From: Lacipirellulaceae bacterium
Lineage (GTDB): Bacteria; Planctomycetota; Planctomycetia; Pirellulales; Lacipirellulaceae
Direction: 5' to 3'
Length of the DNA stretch: 64,000 nt
Assembly: GCA_040218535.1 (NCBI GenBank)
Contig: JAVJRG010000005.1
Location: forward strand, 124,001-188,000
Under the pieces are notes generated by a model that ran no database searches, was not told where the DNA came from, and worked only from the letters and a program-made list of their open reading frames with translations. The position numbers were made by a program, and so were the translations under genes. Positions 1 to 8,221 of the stretch are shown in pieces. Position 1 is the stretch's first letter. Each line of letters begins with the position of its first letter.

Positions 1-1946
1 TCGCCTACGTGTGCTTGCTGGTGGGGATGACCTTCTATCTGAAGAAGTTCGCTTCAGCCAGCCTTGAAGATTACTTGGTCGGAGGCCGTTCACTTCCTTG
101 GTGGATGCTCGGTGCGTCAGGGATGGCCAGCTTTCTCGATGTCGCGGGCACGATGTTGATTGTCTCTTTCCTCTACATGCTAGGACCGCGTGGGTTGTTC
201 ATCGAGTTTCGCGGTGGAGCGGTCTTGGTTCTCGCATTGATGATGCTCTGGACCGGTAAATGGCATCGCCGCTCCGGTTGTCTGACTGGGGCGGAATGGA
301 TGATCTACCGTTTTGGCGATGGACCTGGTGGCCGCTTTGCTCAGTTAGCGAAGGCACTGGCAACCATCGCTTGGCTGATCGGTATGTTGGCCTTGCTGAT
401 CAAAGCGATTGGCCTGTTCCTATCCATGCTGTTGCCGTTTTCACCAATGCAGTGTGCGGTGGTGCTGATCGGCTTTGCGGCCGTTTACACGATGTTTTCA
501 GGTTTCTATGGAGTCGTGTTCACGGACCTCTTGCAGTCGGTGATCATTGTGGCTGCAGTTGGCTTGGTCTCTTACCTGGCAATGACCGAGGTGCCCGACG
601 CTCAGACGCTCCAGGCACTGGCTACGCAAGTCACGGGCAACGCAAAGTGGATCACGGCCACGCCGGAGTGGAACACTCCTATGCCAGAAGGCTACAAGGA
701 TTACGAAGCCTTGATTGCTTTTGCGGGGATTTATCTGCTACGTAATGTTTTCTTTGGTATGGGCACTGGAGACGACCCAAAATACTTTGGCGCAAAGTCC
801 GATGCCGAGTGCAGTAAACTCTCATTCCTGTGGACCTGCCTGATGTCGGTTCGTTGGCCCATGATGATCGGTTTCGCGATCTTGGGGCTTGTGCTCGTGA
901 GCACTTTGTTTCCTGATCAAGCAGTCATTCGAGAAATCTCCGATCTCATCAAAGAGTCTCATCCCGAAGTGACTGAAGAGACCTGGCAGGATGTGACCTC
1001 GAAGTTGATCAACGCCGAATCACCAAGTGATCAGCAACTTGTCGAGGAGCTTCAATCACGACTTGGCGAACGCTGGAAGGACCAACTCCTGCTGGTGAGT
1101 TACAACGGCACCGTGAATCCCGAGCGCATTCTTCCGGCGGTCTTGCTCTTTAAGATTCCTTCCGGCTTTCGCGGGCTGATGCTCATTGCTCTGCTTGCCG
1201 CGTCGATGTCGACATTTGATTCAAACGTCAACATGACCGCGGGCTTGTTTGTTCGAGACATCTATCAGAAGTACATCCGCCCTGCGGCAAACATTCGTGA
1301 GTTGTTGATCGCGACTTGGGCATTTATCGCGGCGGTGGTGCTGGTGAGTTTCGCATTCGCCTACAGTGTGAAGAACATCCACGAGATTTGGGACTGGATC
1401 ATCATGGGACTTGGCGGCGGCATGATGATGCCCATCATCCTGCGGCTTTATTGGTGGCGTTTCAACGGCGGCGGATTTGCCTTTGGCATGGTTTGCGGAA
1501 TGGGAGCCGCTATTTTGCAGCGTTGGCTTGCTCCGGAAATGGGCGCACACTACCAATTACTTCTGATCGCCGCAGTTGGCCTCGTCGCCTCCGTAGCAGG
1601 TACGCTGCTAACTCCTGCCACTGACTCGGAAGTGCTCAGAAACTTTTACCGCACGACATGGCCATTCGGCTTGTGGAAGCAATTCAAAGACGAGCTCCCG
1701 GAGCACACGAAACAGCAGGTCACCAGCGAACACCGCCGCGATATCACAGCTTTGCCCTTCGCTTTGACCTTCCAGGTCATGATCTTCCTAGCCCCAATGC
1801 TCGTAGTGATTAGGAATTGGACCGCCTTCGCCACCTGCTCACTGATCGGAGCAGTCGCCTTCTTCGGGCTCTATAAGATCTGGCTACGCCACATAAATAC
1901 TCCCGCGCCTCAAATTAAGATGCGCGTAGGTGATCCCCTTCGATAG
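1..1946 (+). CDS. Sodium:solute symporter (SSS family), 5' end missing
   Basis: The reading frame is open to the left edge of the window: codons before the GTG at 9 read Ala-Tyr, so that GTG is probably an internal valine. The product is a multi-pass inner-membrane protein with many hydrophobic segments. The early stretch YLVGGRSLPWWMLGASGMAS is typical of the SSS fold, which couples Na+ to uptake of a sugar, amino acid or similar solute. A soluble insertion of about 80 residues, rich in Asp/Glu, lies around residues 305-385. The substrate cannot be read from sequence. The family call is firm and the true start lies outside the window. Confidence 0.9.
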   Translation, partial: AYVCLLVGMTFYLKKFASASLEDYLVGGRSLPWWMLGASGMASFLDVAGTMLIVSFLYMLGPRGLFIEFRGGAVLVLALMMLWTGKWHRRSGCLTGAEWMIYRFGDGPGGRFAQLAKALATIAWLIGMLALLIKAIGLFLSMLLPFSPMQCAVVLIGFAAVYTMFSGFYGVVFTDLLQSVIIVAAVGLVSYLAMTEVPDAQTLQALATQVTGNAKWITATPEWNTPMPEGYKDYEALIAFAGIYLLRNVFFGMGTGDDPKYFGAKSDAECSKLSFLWTCLMSVRWPMMIGFAILGLVLVSTLFPDQAVIREISDLIKESHPEVTEETWQDVTSKLINAESPSDQQLVEELQSRLGERWKDQLLLVSYNGTVNPERILPAVLLFKIPSGFRGLMLIALLAASMSTFDSNVNMTAGLFVRDIYQKYIRPAANIRELLIATWAFIAAVVLVSFAFAYSVKNIHEIWDWIIMGLGGGMMMPIILRLYWWRFNGGGFAFGMVCGMGAAILQRWLAPEMGAHYQLLLIAAVGLVASVAGTLLTPATDSEVLRNFYRTTWPFGLWKQFKDELPEHTKQQVTSEHRRDITALPFALTFQVMIFLAPMLVVIRNWTAFATCSLIGAVAFFGLYKIWLRHINTPAPQIKMRVGDPLR

Positions 1947-2355
1947 TGGAATCATTGACCATTCGATCGTGACTCCTATGGTTGATATCAATTTGAGTCA
2001 ACCGGATTTTTTCAAGTTGAGAACCAATTTGACTGTGACATCTAACTGATCCTCTCATACCACACAGGATTCGATTGCAGTCCGCATCAGTGGCAACGAA
2101 TTGGAAGGTTCCGAGATCCAGTTCCGAGTTGCAACCTGTTGGTTCAGTCAGTAAACCCCAGCGTCGGCGACTTGGCACGTCGTGAATCTCGCTTCGGTCT
2201 CTCCTCGTCGGGAACAACTCCTGCAGTTCTCCGGTTACCGTCATCGCATCGACTAATGCACTCTCAGCGTCCCGGCGAGCGTCAGAGACCGCGGCGGTCG
2301 ACATCACGGCCACGAACGTAGTCCCGCCGATTTCGGGAGCGGAAGACCGCGAGAG
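1947..2355. other. Intergenic region without a supported gene
   Basis: About 400 bp between the symporter and the convergent transglutaminase gene. Open frames exist on both strands (for example 1915-2313 on the minus strand), but none has a convincing ribosome binding site or recognisable protein, and they overlap each other. I see no terminator-like hairpin or long repeat. Confidence 0.5.
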
Positions 2356-4386
2356 TCAGTCTGCGGCTTGCTCGATCTTCTCCGACTTTACCTCGAATTG
2401 GTAAGTCCATTCGTCAAAGTAAAGGTTGCGGCCATCGATCTCGATCTCGCCACGCTGGAAGTCGTTCGGCTCGCTGCGGAAACTCGTCTTGGGCGGCGCG
2501 AGCTCTCGGGCGTAGTCAAGATTGACAATCAACCGATACGGGTCGGCGTGCCCGCAGAGGAAATCACGGACCCGAGGATCGGCGTGGTCGCGGGCGCCGT
2601 GTGACGCGTCGGCGGGGAGCCAGCCCCACGGCTCAATGTAGACCTCCGACCAGTCGTGCATGTTTTCGCTGCCGGGTTGCGTCTGCCAGCCGCTCTGCCA
2701 ACGAGCCGGTACGCCGGCGGCGCGGCACAGCGTAACAAACACAAGCCCCTGCACGCCACAATCGCCGCGTCGGGCGGCCAGTCCTTTGGTGGAAAGGCTC
2801 GGGATGATGCTGTATTCCATCTCCGCACACCACGGAATGTTCACTGAGACCCAACGAAAAATCAGCCGGGCCTTCTCAAGCGGGTTGCTCTCGTCGCCGA
2901 CAATGTTCTTGGCCAGCCGCCGAACGCTCGGGGGCAGGGCGATGTGTGGTAGCCGCTCTGCCGTGTAGCGGCGGTAAAGTTCGCTCGACGTGTCGTAGGG
3001 CTCGACCGTCGCCGGGTCGAGTCGCGGAATCCACGCTGACGTCAAGTACTCGAACTCAATCTCAAAACGGAGCGGCGTGTTTGTGTCGGTGATGGTCTGC
3101 TCAAAGTAGACGCTTCGATGGGGCGCACCGTTCGGCGCGATGGAATGATGCTTTGGTGTCGACTTCAGCAATCGGACCTCGCGCTGCTGGCGGTACTCTT
3201 GCGGGAACGGCAGCCATGCACGGACAATGGCCCCACGCCGCACAGCCGGGCATTCAGGCTTCACCTCGAGGCGATAGCGAACGCGTTGCCGAATCGGAGA
3301 GACGCTCGGCTCGTCGGCCGCTTCAGACAACTCGACCAGCTCGGCAATATGGCTGGTAAGGTCGAACCCCTTGCCCGCTGGTGCCGCCTGTCGACGCATC
3401 CGCGCGTCATCATTGAAGCGGTACAGGTTCGACACGGCCCGCCGGAAGTAACGCGGCGAGCCGTCGATCACGCGGTACTGCAAGTCTCCCGCGTCGCGCC
3501 ACCGCATGAGATCGGCGAGTGTCGCGTCGGGTATCGATTCGCGGATCTGCTGCAAAACCGTATCGGTCGTGAGAGAGAAATCGTGCCGGACGCGGCGGAT
3601 CAGCTCCAGTTGAATCGCTGGGTCGTGCGTGGCAAGATTTTCTTTAGCCTCGACTTGCTGACTGAGCGCCGACTCGGCCTCAGAATACCGTCCTTCGGCA
3701 ATGAGCGTGGCAATCTGCGGCGCTAGCTGATCGGCCGTTTCCACAGAGTCGGAGTTCAGCCGGCAAACGTAGGTCTGCTCGCGCGAGACGGCGCCACGGC
3801 CTTTCGGGTCATCACTGAAGTACTCAGTGCGGTCGCCGATACCATCGGTCGATTTTTGCGAACTCCGGTAGCGGAAGCCGACCAGCACGCCGTCCTCCTC
3901 AACCGGCTCAAGGAAAACGACGCTGTGCCCCGATCCGCTCTGTCGCCAAAACTGGACGAAGTCGCCCGACTTAGCGTCGGCCAGGTCGACCGCACGGCCG
4001 ATGCCTAGCGACTCAACAGCTAACACGCAGAGTGACTTGTCGCCTGGCTTGCCGTCGCCATACCAGAGTTTCTGGAAACGCCTGAGGTCGTCGGCGGTCT
4101 TTCCTTTGAAAAGGCCTCGCGTTTTCGCTACCTCGGTCGCGATCGACAGCGTGTAGCCACAGCAGATGGTACCGTCGCCTTTCGCCAAGATCACCTCGCC
4201 ATCGAACTCGATCGCAGCAGGCGTACCGGAATTGCCCTTAACCCAGTTGTAACCGCCACCGTCCGGATAGCTGTACGCCTGCGTCAAAACATCGTTGGCG
4301 ATCACTTCACCGGCGCAAAGCACGGCTATCGCAGCGAGAAGAGCCGGCAGGCGGCAAGAGACCAGAATCCAAGAGACCTGAATCAT
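2356..4386 (-). CDS. Exported protein with NlpC/P60-like and transglutaminase-like domains
   Basis: A 676-residue protein with an N-terminal signal peptide (hydrophobic residues 6-25, then AGEVIA). Residues about 65-165 look like a papain-like NlpC/P60 or CHAP fold: Cys75/Cys76 in TICCGYT begins a helix and His154 in SGHSVVFLEP begins a strand. Residues about 480-600 form a transglutaminase-like core with a complete Cys-His-Asp triad: Cys543 in RGDCGVQ, His577 in MHDWSEVYI, Asp593 in PADAS. The middle (360-450) resembles the beta domain preceding many bacterial transglutaminase-like cores. It probably hydrolyses or cross-links peptides outside the cytoplasm. The gene stands alone. The second domain is firm; the first is inferred from motif pattern. 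Confidence 0.8.
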   Translation of the reverse strand: MIQVSWILVSCRLPALLAAIAVLCAGEVIANDVLTQAYSYPDGGGYNWVKGNSGTPAAIEFDGEVILAKGDGTICCGYTLSIATEVAKTRGLFKGKTADDLRRFQKLWYGDGKPGDKSLCVLAVESLGIGRAVDLADAKSGDFVQFWRQSGSGHSVVFLEPVEEDGVLVGFRYRSSQKSTDGIGDRTEYFSDDPKGRGAVSREQTYVCRLNSDSVETADQLAPQIATLIAEGRYSEAESALSQQVEAKENLATHDPAIQLELIRRVRHDFSLTTDTVLQQIRESIPDATLADLMRWRDAGDLQYRVIDGSPRYFRRAVSNLYRFNDDARMRRQAAPAGKGFDLTSHIAELVELSEAADEPSVSPIRQRVRYRLEVKPECPAVRRGAIVRAWLPFPQEYRQQREVRLLKSTPKHHSIAPNGAPHRSVYFEQTITDTNTPLRFEIEFEYLTSAWIPRLDPATVEPYDTSSELYRRYTAERLPHIALPPSVRRLAKNIVGDESNPLEKARLIFRWVSVNIPWCAEMEYSIIPSLSTKGLAARRGDCGVQGLVFVTLCRAAGVPARWQSGWQTQPGSENMHDWSEVYIEPWGWLPADASHGARDHADPRVRDFLCGHADPYRLIVNLDYARELAPPKTSFRSEPNDFQRGEIEIDGRNLYFDEWTYQFEVKSEKIEQAAD

Positions 4387-4760
4387 AATTGGCTCAGCTG
4401 GCAGAGGTGGCGAATACCCAAGGCAAAGCGGGATGCGGATTGATTATACACTAGTAGCTCTTATTGAGTACGCACGCCTTCGCGTTCAGCCGCTCGTTCC
4501 GGATCGCCCCAAGGTGGATGGCTTCCTTTCGTGGCGAATGGGGGGCCGTCCTCAGCCGCAGTGCCACTTTGTGATGTCGTCGACCACGCTCCTACCACTG
4601 GTTCCTTCTCGGTAACTCGTACACGCCCAGAAGCCCAGCTAGCAATTACAAGCTCTTTTGTAAAAACGTACCTTCGTCAGCTTGTAGAACTTTCCCTTGA
4701 TGGGGCGTTGTGCAAAAAAACCACTTGGTTTTGGCTGTTTTCGCGTCGCAGCCCCAGGTT
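4387..4760. other. Intergenic region upstream of a sigma-54-like site
   Basis: This spacer lies between the divergent transglutaminase gene and a pair of small genes. Several short frames overlap here on both strands but none looks like protein or has a Shine-Dalgarno sequence. If the site at 4761 is a real sigma-54 promoter, enhancer sites for its activator would be expected in this stretch. I could not identify an obvious activator palindrome. Confidence 0.4.
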
Positions 4761-4776
4761 TGGCACGCGATCTGCA
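4761..4776 (+). promoter_or_regulatory. Candidate sigma-54 promoter of the small-gene pair
   Basis: The sequence TGGCACGCGATCTGCA matches the -24/-12 consensus TGGCACG-N4-TTGCW with a single mismatch (C for the first T of the -12 element). GG and GC have the exact spacing. Transcription would start near 4787, about 190 nt before the start codon at 4974. It points the same way as the two small genes downstream. Prediction from pattern only. Confidence 0.5.
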
Positions 4777-4973
4777 TCATCATTCTCTCGTCCGACATGC
4801 CTCGCACGTTGGGCCGCTTCGCGACTCGCGAGAACCAGAGCCACACCCGTCGAGCTTGGTCCGCACCGCAGTGCTTTTCAAAAACTTGATCTACTCGAAG
4901 CTTCTAATCAAAACATAAGTCGCGTGCCCGACCAAAGTCACGGATGGCAGCGATTTCCGAAAGGATTTCAAAA

Positions 4974-5321
4974 ATGGTTGCCCCGAAAAAGAACAAACGT
5001 ATTGTCTGCACAGTGATTCGTCTCCCTGAAAACCCGATGTCCGCGAAGAACCGCCTCAGCGATACCGGCGGTGTCCGTCCCAGTGAACTCTTGCCTTGGG
5101 CAGATCCGATGATCGCCAAGTTGGTGAGCCGGCTGCAAAACGAAGTTAGATCGGAACGCGACAGCAAAGGTCCTTTGCTCAAGCCACTCGACCCAAAGGT
5201 GAGCTTCGGCATCACCTCGGAACTCGAACCGGTCACGCCGTCCTTCGACACGGACTACGAGTTCAACGACGAGCCCCGCTTCAACTGGGACGAGCGGACC
5301 ACCGAGCAGGTAGGCAGGTAG
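4974..5321 (+). CDS. Small hypothetical protein (115 aa)
   Basis: The start was set at the ATG at 4974 because GAAAGGA at 4959-4965 sits 8 nt upstream; an in-frame ATG at 4944 lacks such a site. The product begins with a basic stretch (VAPKKNKR), followed by a mixed region containing SELLPWADPMIAKLVSRLQ and an acidic, aromatic C-terminus (DTDYEFNDEPRFNWDE). It has no signal peptide or membrane segment, so it is probably cytosolic. I do not recognise the family. It follows a sigma-54-like site and is followed by another tiny gene with the same type of ribosome binding site. Confidence 0.65.
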   Translation: MVAPKKNKRIVCTVIRLPENPMSAKNRLSDTGGVRPSELLPWADPMIAKLVSRLQNEVRSERDSKGPLLKPLDPKVSFGITSELEPVTPSFDTDYEFNDEPRFNWDERTTEQVGR

Positions 5322-5372
5322 GATCGCCTGACTCAAAGATTGATAACGAACGACATTGTGAAAGGATGCACC

Positions 5373-5486
5373 ATGTTGACTGCTTTGGCCTTATGCTGCC
5401 TATTTGCTCTCTTCCGCTCCGTACGGCGTCAAGAGGTACTCGACCCGATGGACCTGCCAGGGTCGAGTTCCTATGTCCGCGTCTGA
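5373..5486 (+). CDS. Tiny putative membrane peptide (37 aa)
   Basis: An ATG preceded by AAAGGA at 5361-5366 with 6 nt spacing opens a 37-codon frame ending at TGA 5484-5486. The product has a hydrophobic N-terminus (LTALALCCLFALF), then RSVRRQE and a short polar tail, as in a small single-pass membrane peptide. It lies 51 nt after the 115-aa gene and probably shares its transcript. Its last 16 bases overlap the 3' end of the convergent folC gene. The strong ribosome binding site is the main support; no homologue is recognised. Confidence 0.45.
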   Translation: MLTALALCCLFALFRSVRRQEVLDPMDLPGSSSYVRV

Positions 5487-6919
5487 GAAGTCTCCGCTAA
5501 CATCAGCGGACGTAACTCGGCTGCAATAAAGAAAGATCCCGTCACGCAAATTAATTCGTCAGCGCTAGCCCCCTGCCAAGCCTTTTGCCAAGCACTGGTA
5601 GGATCGTCATCGTAGTTGATTTCCGTTTTCTCGTACTGGCTTGGCGATTCTGCTCTAACCCGTTCGCAAAGCGACTGAAGTTGTGACACGGGGACTGCCC
5701 TTCCGTTTTCTTGATACTCGGTAAGCGTGACGTGGCTGAAGTAAGGTAGCAGCACCCGTAGCATCCCGAGCACGTCTTTCTCCTTCGTGGCAGCGAACAC
5801 GAGGTGCCTTTGGCCACCGTTGAAGTTCGCTTGTAACGTTTCAACCAGAGCTTCCGCGGAAGCCACGTTGTGGGCCACATCAAGCACAACGGCCGGACTC
5901 TTTGAAATCAGCTCCACCCTGCCTGGCAATGTGGTTTCAGCTAGCCCTCGCCGAAGCGCACCCTCCGGCAACAGCCACCCCTGGCGACGAAGCTCGATGG
6001 CTGTGGCTAGCGCAACCGCCGCGTTAGCGACCTGATGTTCGCCCAAGAGCTTGAGATCGATCCCCTTAAGTGCATAGCCTTCTTCCGAAGGAAATGCCGG
6101 ATCGGGCTCCATTCTGAAATTGAATTTTCCTGAGCGAGTCCTATTTCGCGCGTCCTCTCGTCCCGTCGTTTCGGTGCGGTAGCTGAAATGCTGACCGCCC
6201 GTTCGCATGCGGGCCCCGTGTTGCAGAGCGATACTTGCGATCACCACATGGGCTTCTTCCGCGAGTGGCCCGGTGATCAAGGGGACACCTGGCTTGACGA
6301 TTCCCGCCTTCTCCGCGGCAATTTCGGTCAGCGTGTTGCCGAGCTGCTTCATGTGGTCGTAGCTGATGCTGGTGATCACGGTGCAGCAAGGTGAGCAAAC
6401 ATTTGTCGAATCGAGCCGTCCGCCAAGACCAACTTCGAGAATCACCAGATCGACTTCCTTCTGTGCGAAGTACAGGAAGGCGATTGCCGTGGCGATCTCG
6501 AAGAACGTTGGGCGAAGTTGCGCGTCAGGAAAGGCGTCCGCTTTCTCATCCATACGATCCACTGCCGCGCGTACTTGTTGGACCAGCGCAACCAATTCCT
6601 CTGGAGAACAAGGCTCGCCATCCACCACGAATCGTTCTTCGATCCGCTGCAAGTGAGGCGAACTGAACACGCCGACGCGATAGTTGGCCGCCTGAACGAT
6701 TCCCGCCAGCAAGGCCGAGGTCGAACCTTTCCCCTTGGTCCCCGCAATGTGTACTGTGGGGATGCCGGCGGCGGGCTGCTCCAACAAATTGAGCAACTGC
6801 CGCATCCGATCAAGCTTCATGTGCCGTTCCGCATAAGGCGGCGATGGCATCCGCTCGTAATTGATACGGCTGAAGAGGTAATCGACTGCGTCGGCGTAGG
6901 CATCGGGCATCGAAGCCAC
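5471..6919 (-). CDS. folC: Bifunctional folylpolyglutamate / dihydrofolate synthase
   Basis: A 482-residue Mur-ligase-family enzyme that adds glutamate to dihydropteroate or folates using ATP in the cytosol. The ATP-binding P-loop is visible as GTKGKGSTS near residues 60-68. Other family landmarks are FSSPHLQRIEERF, the GGRLDSTNVC block, the SISYDHMKQLGNT segment with the Mg-binding His, and VLDVAHNVASAEAL in the C-terminal domain. The length is within the usual range, slightly long because of an insertion near residue 245. The gene stands alone; the upstream PEP-CTERM gene is on the same strand 175 bp away. Confidence 0.93.
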   Translation of the reverse strand: MASMPDAYADAVDYLFSRINYERMPSPPYAERHMKLDRMRQLLNLLEQPAAGIPTVHIAGTKGKGSTSALLAGIVQAANYRVGVFSSPHLQRIEERFVVDGEPCSPEELVALVQQVRAAVDRMDEKADAFPDAQLRPTFFEIATAIAFLYFAQKEVDLVILEVGLGGRLDSTNVCSPCCTVITSISYDHMKQLGNTLTEIAAEKAGIVKPGVPLITGPLAEEAHVVIASIALQHGARMRTGGQHFSYRTETTGREDARNRTRSGKFNFRMEPDPAFPSEEGYALKGIDLKLLGEHQVANAAVALATAIELRRQGWLLPEGALRRGLAETTLPGRVELISKSPAVVLDVAHNVASAEALVETLQANFNGGQRHLVFAATKEKDVLGMLRVLLPYFSHVTLTEYQENGRAVPVSQLQSLCERVRAESPSQYEKTEINYDDDPTSAWQKAWQGASADELICVTGSFFIAAELRPLMLAETSQTRT

Positions 6920-7094
6920 TCGGTGGGAGGGAGATTTCTCGTCAGTTCCGAATTCTAGTCGATGAAGCTGAACCGGTCAGCCATTTGCATCAGTAGAGTT
7001 GACTATTTCTTCTTCGGTCGTCGTTGGCTTTGAGCAAACAACCGAGGATGGAATCGATCGAAGAAAACTTGTCACCCGGACTGGCATGTGGGGA

Positions 7095-7700
7095 TCACTT
7101 CTCATGTGGAGAGCGTCGACGTGCCCCGCAGCCCAACCACAGAAGGCCCAGAGCGAAAAGGCTACAGCTCGGTTCTGGCACTGCGACAACTTGTAGTGTT
7201 CCGCTAATTAATCGTTGATTAAAGAAAAGATACACGGCGGCATCAGCGCCGACCTCAGGCACGCCCGGATCGTAGTTGACTTCGATGGCTGCGACTCCAA
7301 GTAGTGGATTTGGCCACCAGAGACTGGCACCGCCCGACTGCGTGTGTACGGTCGAGCTCAAATCGATCTCGGTGAGCAGGATGCTACCTTCCTTATCAAA
7401 AAAGGTGATCTTCTTCTGCGCGGAGTAGTTCTGCGACAGGTCGTGATTAAAAACCCGCATGCCCAACCGCCAGCGCTGACCAACGTCAGGCAGCAGGTTC
7501 AGGAGTTTTCCATCAGTAACTTCGAAACGGACGGTGCTCAAAGGCTCATCCAGCGGAAACTCTGCCGACTGCCAGTAGCCGTCAAACGAACTTCCGATGG
7601 GACCTGGATCGAACGTGTAGAGGGGCGTTGCACTTGCATGCTTCATCGCAGGGCAAGTGATAGCAAGAATCAATAACGAGGTCGCAGTCCGTGTTTTCAT
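7095..7700 (-). CDS. PEP-CTERM sorting-domain protein
   Basis: An exported protein with a signal peptide (MKTRTATSLLILAITCPAM) and a C-terminal PEP-CTERM tag: VPEPSCSLFALGLLWLGCGA followed by RRR. Such tags are recognised by an exosortase-type system that processes proteins to the cell surface or exopolysaccharide. The start was set at MKTRT because the eight residues before it are charged and would spoil the signal peptide. The body is beta-rich and unrecognised. No exosortase gene is in the window. Confidence 0.82.
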   Translation of the reverse strand: MKTRTATSLLILAITCPAMKHASATPLYTFDPGPIGSSFDGYWQSAEFPLDEPLSTVRFEVTDGKLLNLLPDVGQRWRLGMRVFNHDLSQNYSAQKKITFFDKEGSILLTEIDLSSTVHTQSGGASLWWPNPLLGVAAIEVNYDPGVPEVGADAAVYLFFNQRLISGTLQVVAVPEPSCSLFALGLLWLGCGARRRSPHEK

Positions 7701-8221
7701 TTCTCGACAAGGCGGGGTTGGCATTCGGGAAGTTGGAAACTTTGTTCTTTACGTGAATCTAGTATGGCAAATTCTCCCGACCAAGCGAACACAATCGCTG
7801 CGATCAACGAGCCAATTCCGTGAAACACTCAATGCAAGACAGGGAGAACACTTGCTCTATCCAAAAAGTCTATGCTTAGTGTTCCTAGGCTGCAAAGAGA
7901 GACCCTAGGTCGCGGTAACGGCACAACTTCGAGGATTCAGGGGGGATTGCGATAGGCGATCATGAAGTACGACGCGTTGCTGGCTGCGGTGTGAGTTGGT
8001 TGTTGGCGTAATGCTCGAATCAAGAGGATTTCGGGCCAGAATTCGCCGCCTAAGGCGAAATGAAAGCACTTGCCCAGCTCGCGTTCGGCGTGAAGACGCT
8101 CAGTCGTTACCCCCGAAAGTTCGATCGGTCACAAGCTGGTCACCACGACGTAACAAACCGGTAACGTCAGATTGCTATCGTTAGGCCAACTGCCGAAAAC
8201 CTTCCAGCCATTGAGGCCATC
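7701..8221. other. Intergenic region without a supported gene
   Basis: About 520 bp between the divergent PEP-CTERM gene and the beta-lactamase-family gene. Short frames on the + strand (around 7657-7908 and 7996-8184) have no ribosome binding site and look random. No strong promoter match or hairpin was found. The divergent arrangement means both promoters should lie here. Confidence 0.4.

Noticed and set aside
2167-2190. TTGGCACGTCGTGAATC as a third sigma-54 site
   Set aside because: The -24 half matches but there is no TTGC at the required distance.
1915-2313. A 132-codon minus-strand frame after the symporter gene
   Set aside because: It overlaps the end of the symporter gene and a + strand frame, has no ribosome binding site, and its composition does not look like a conserved protein.
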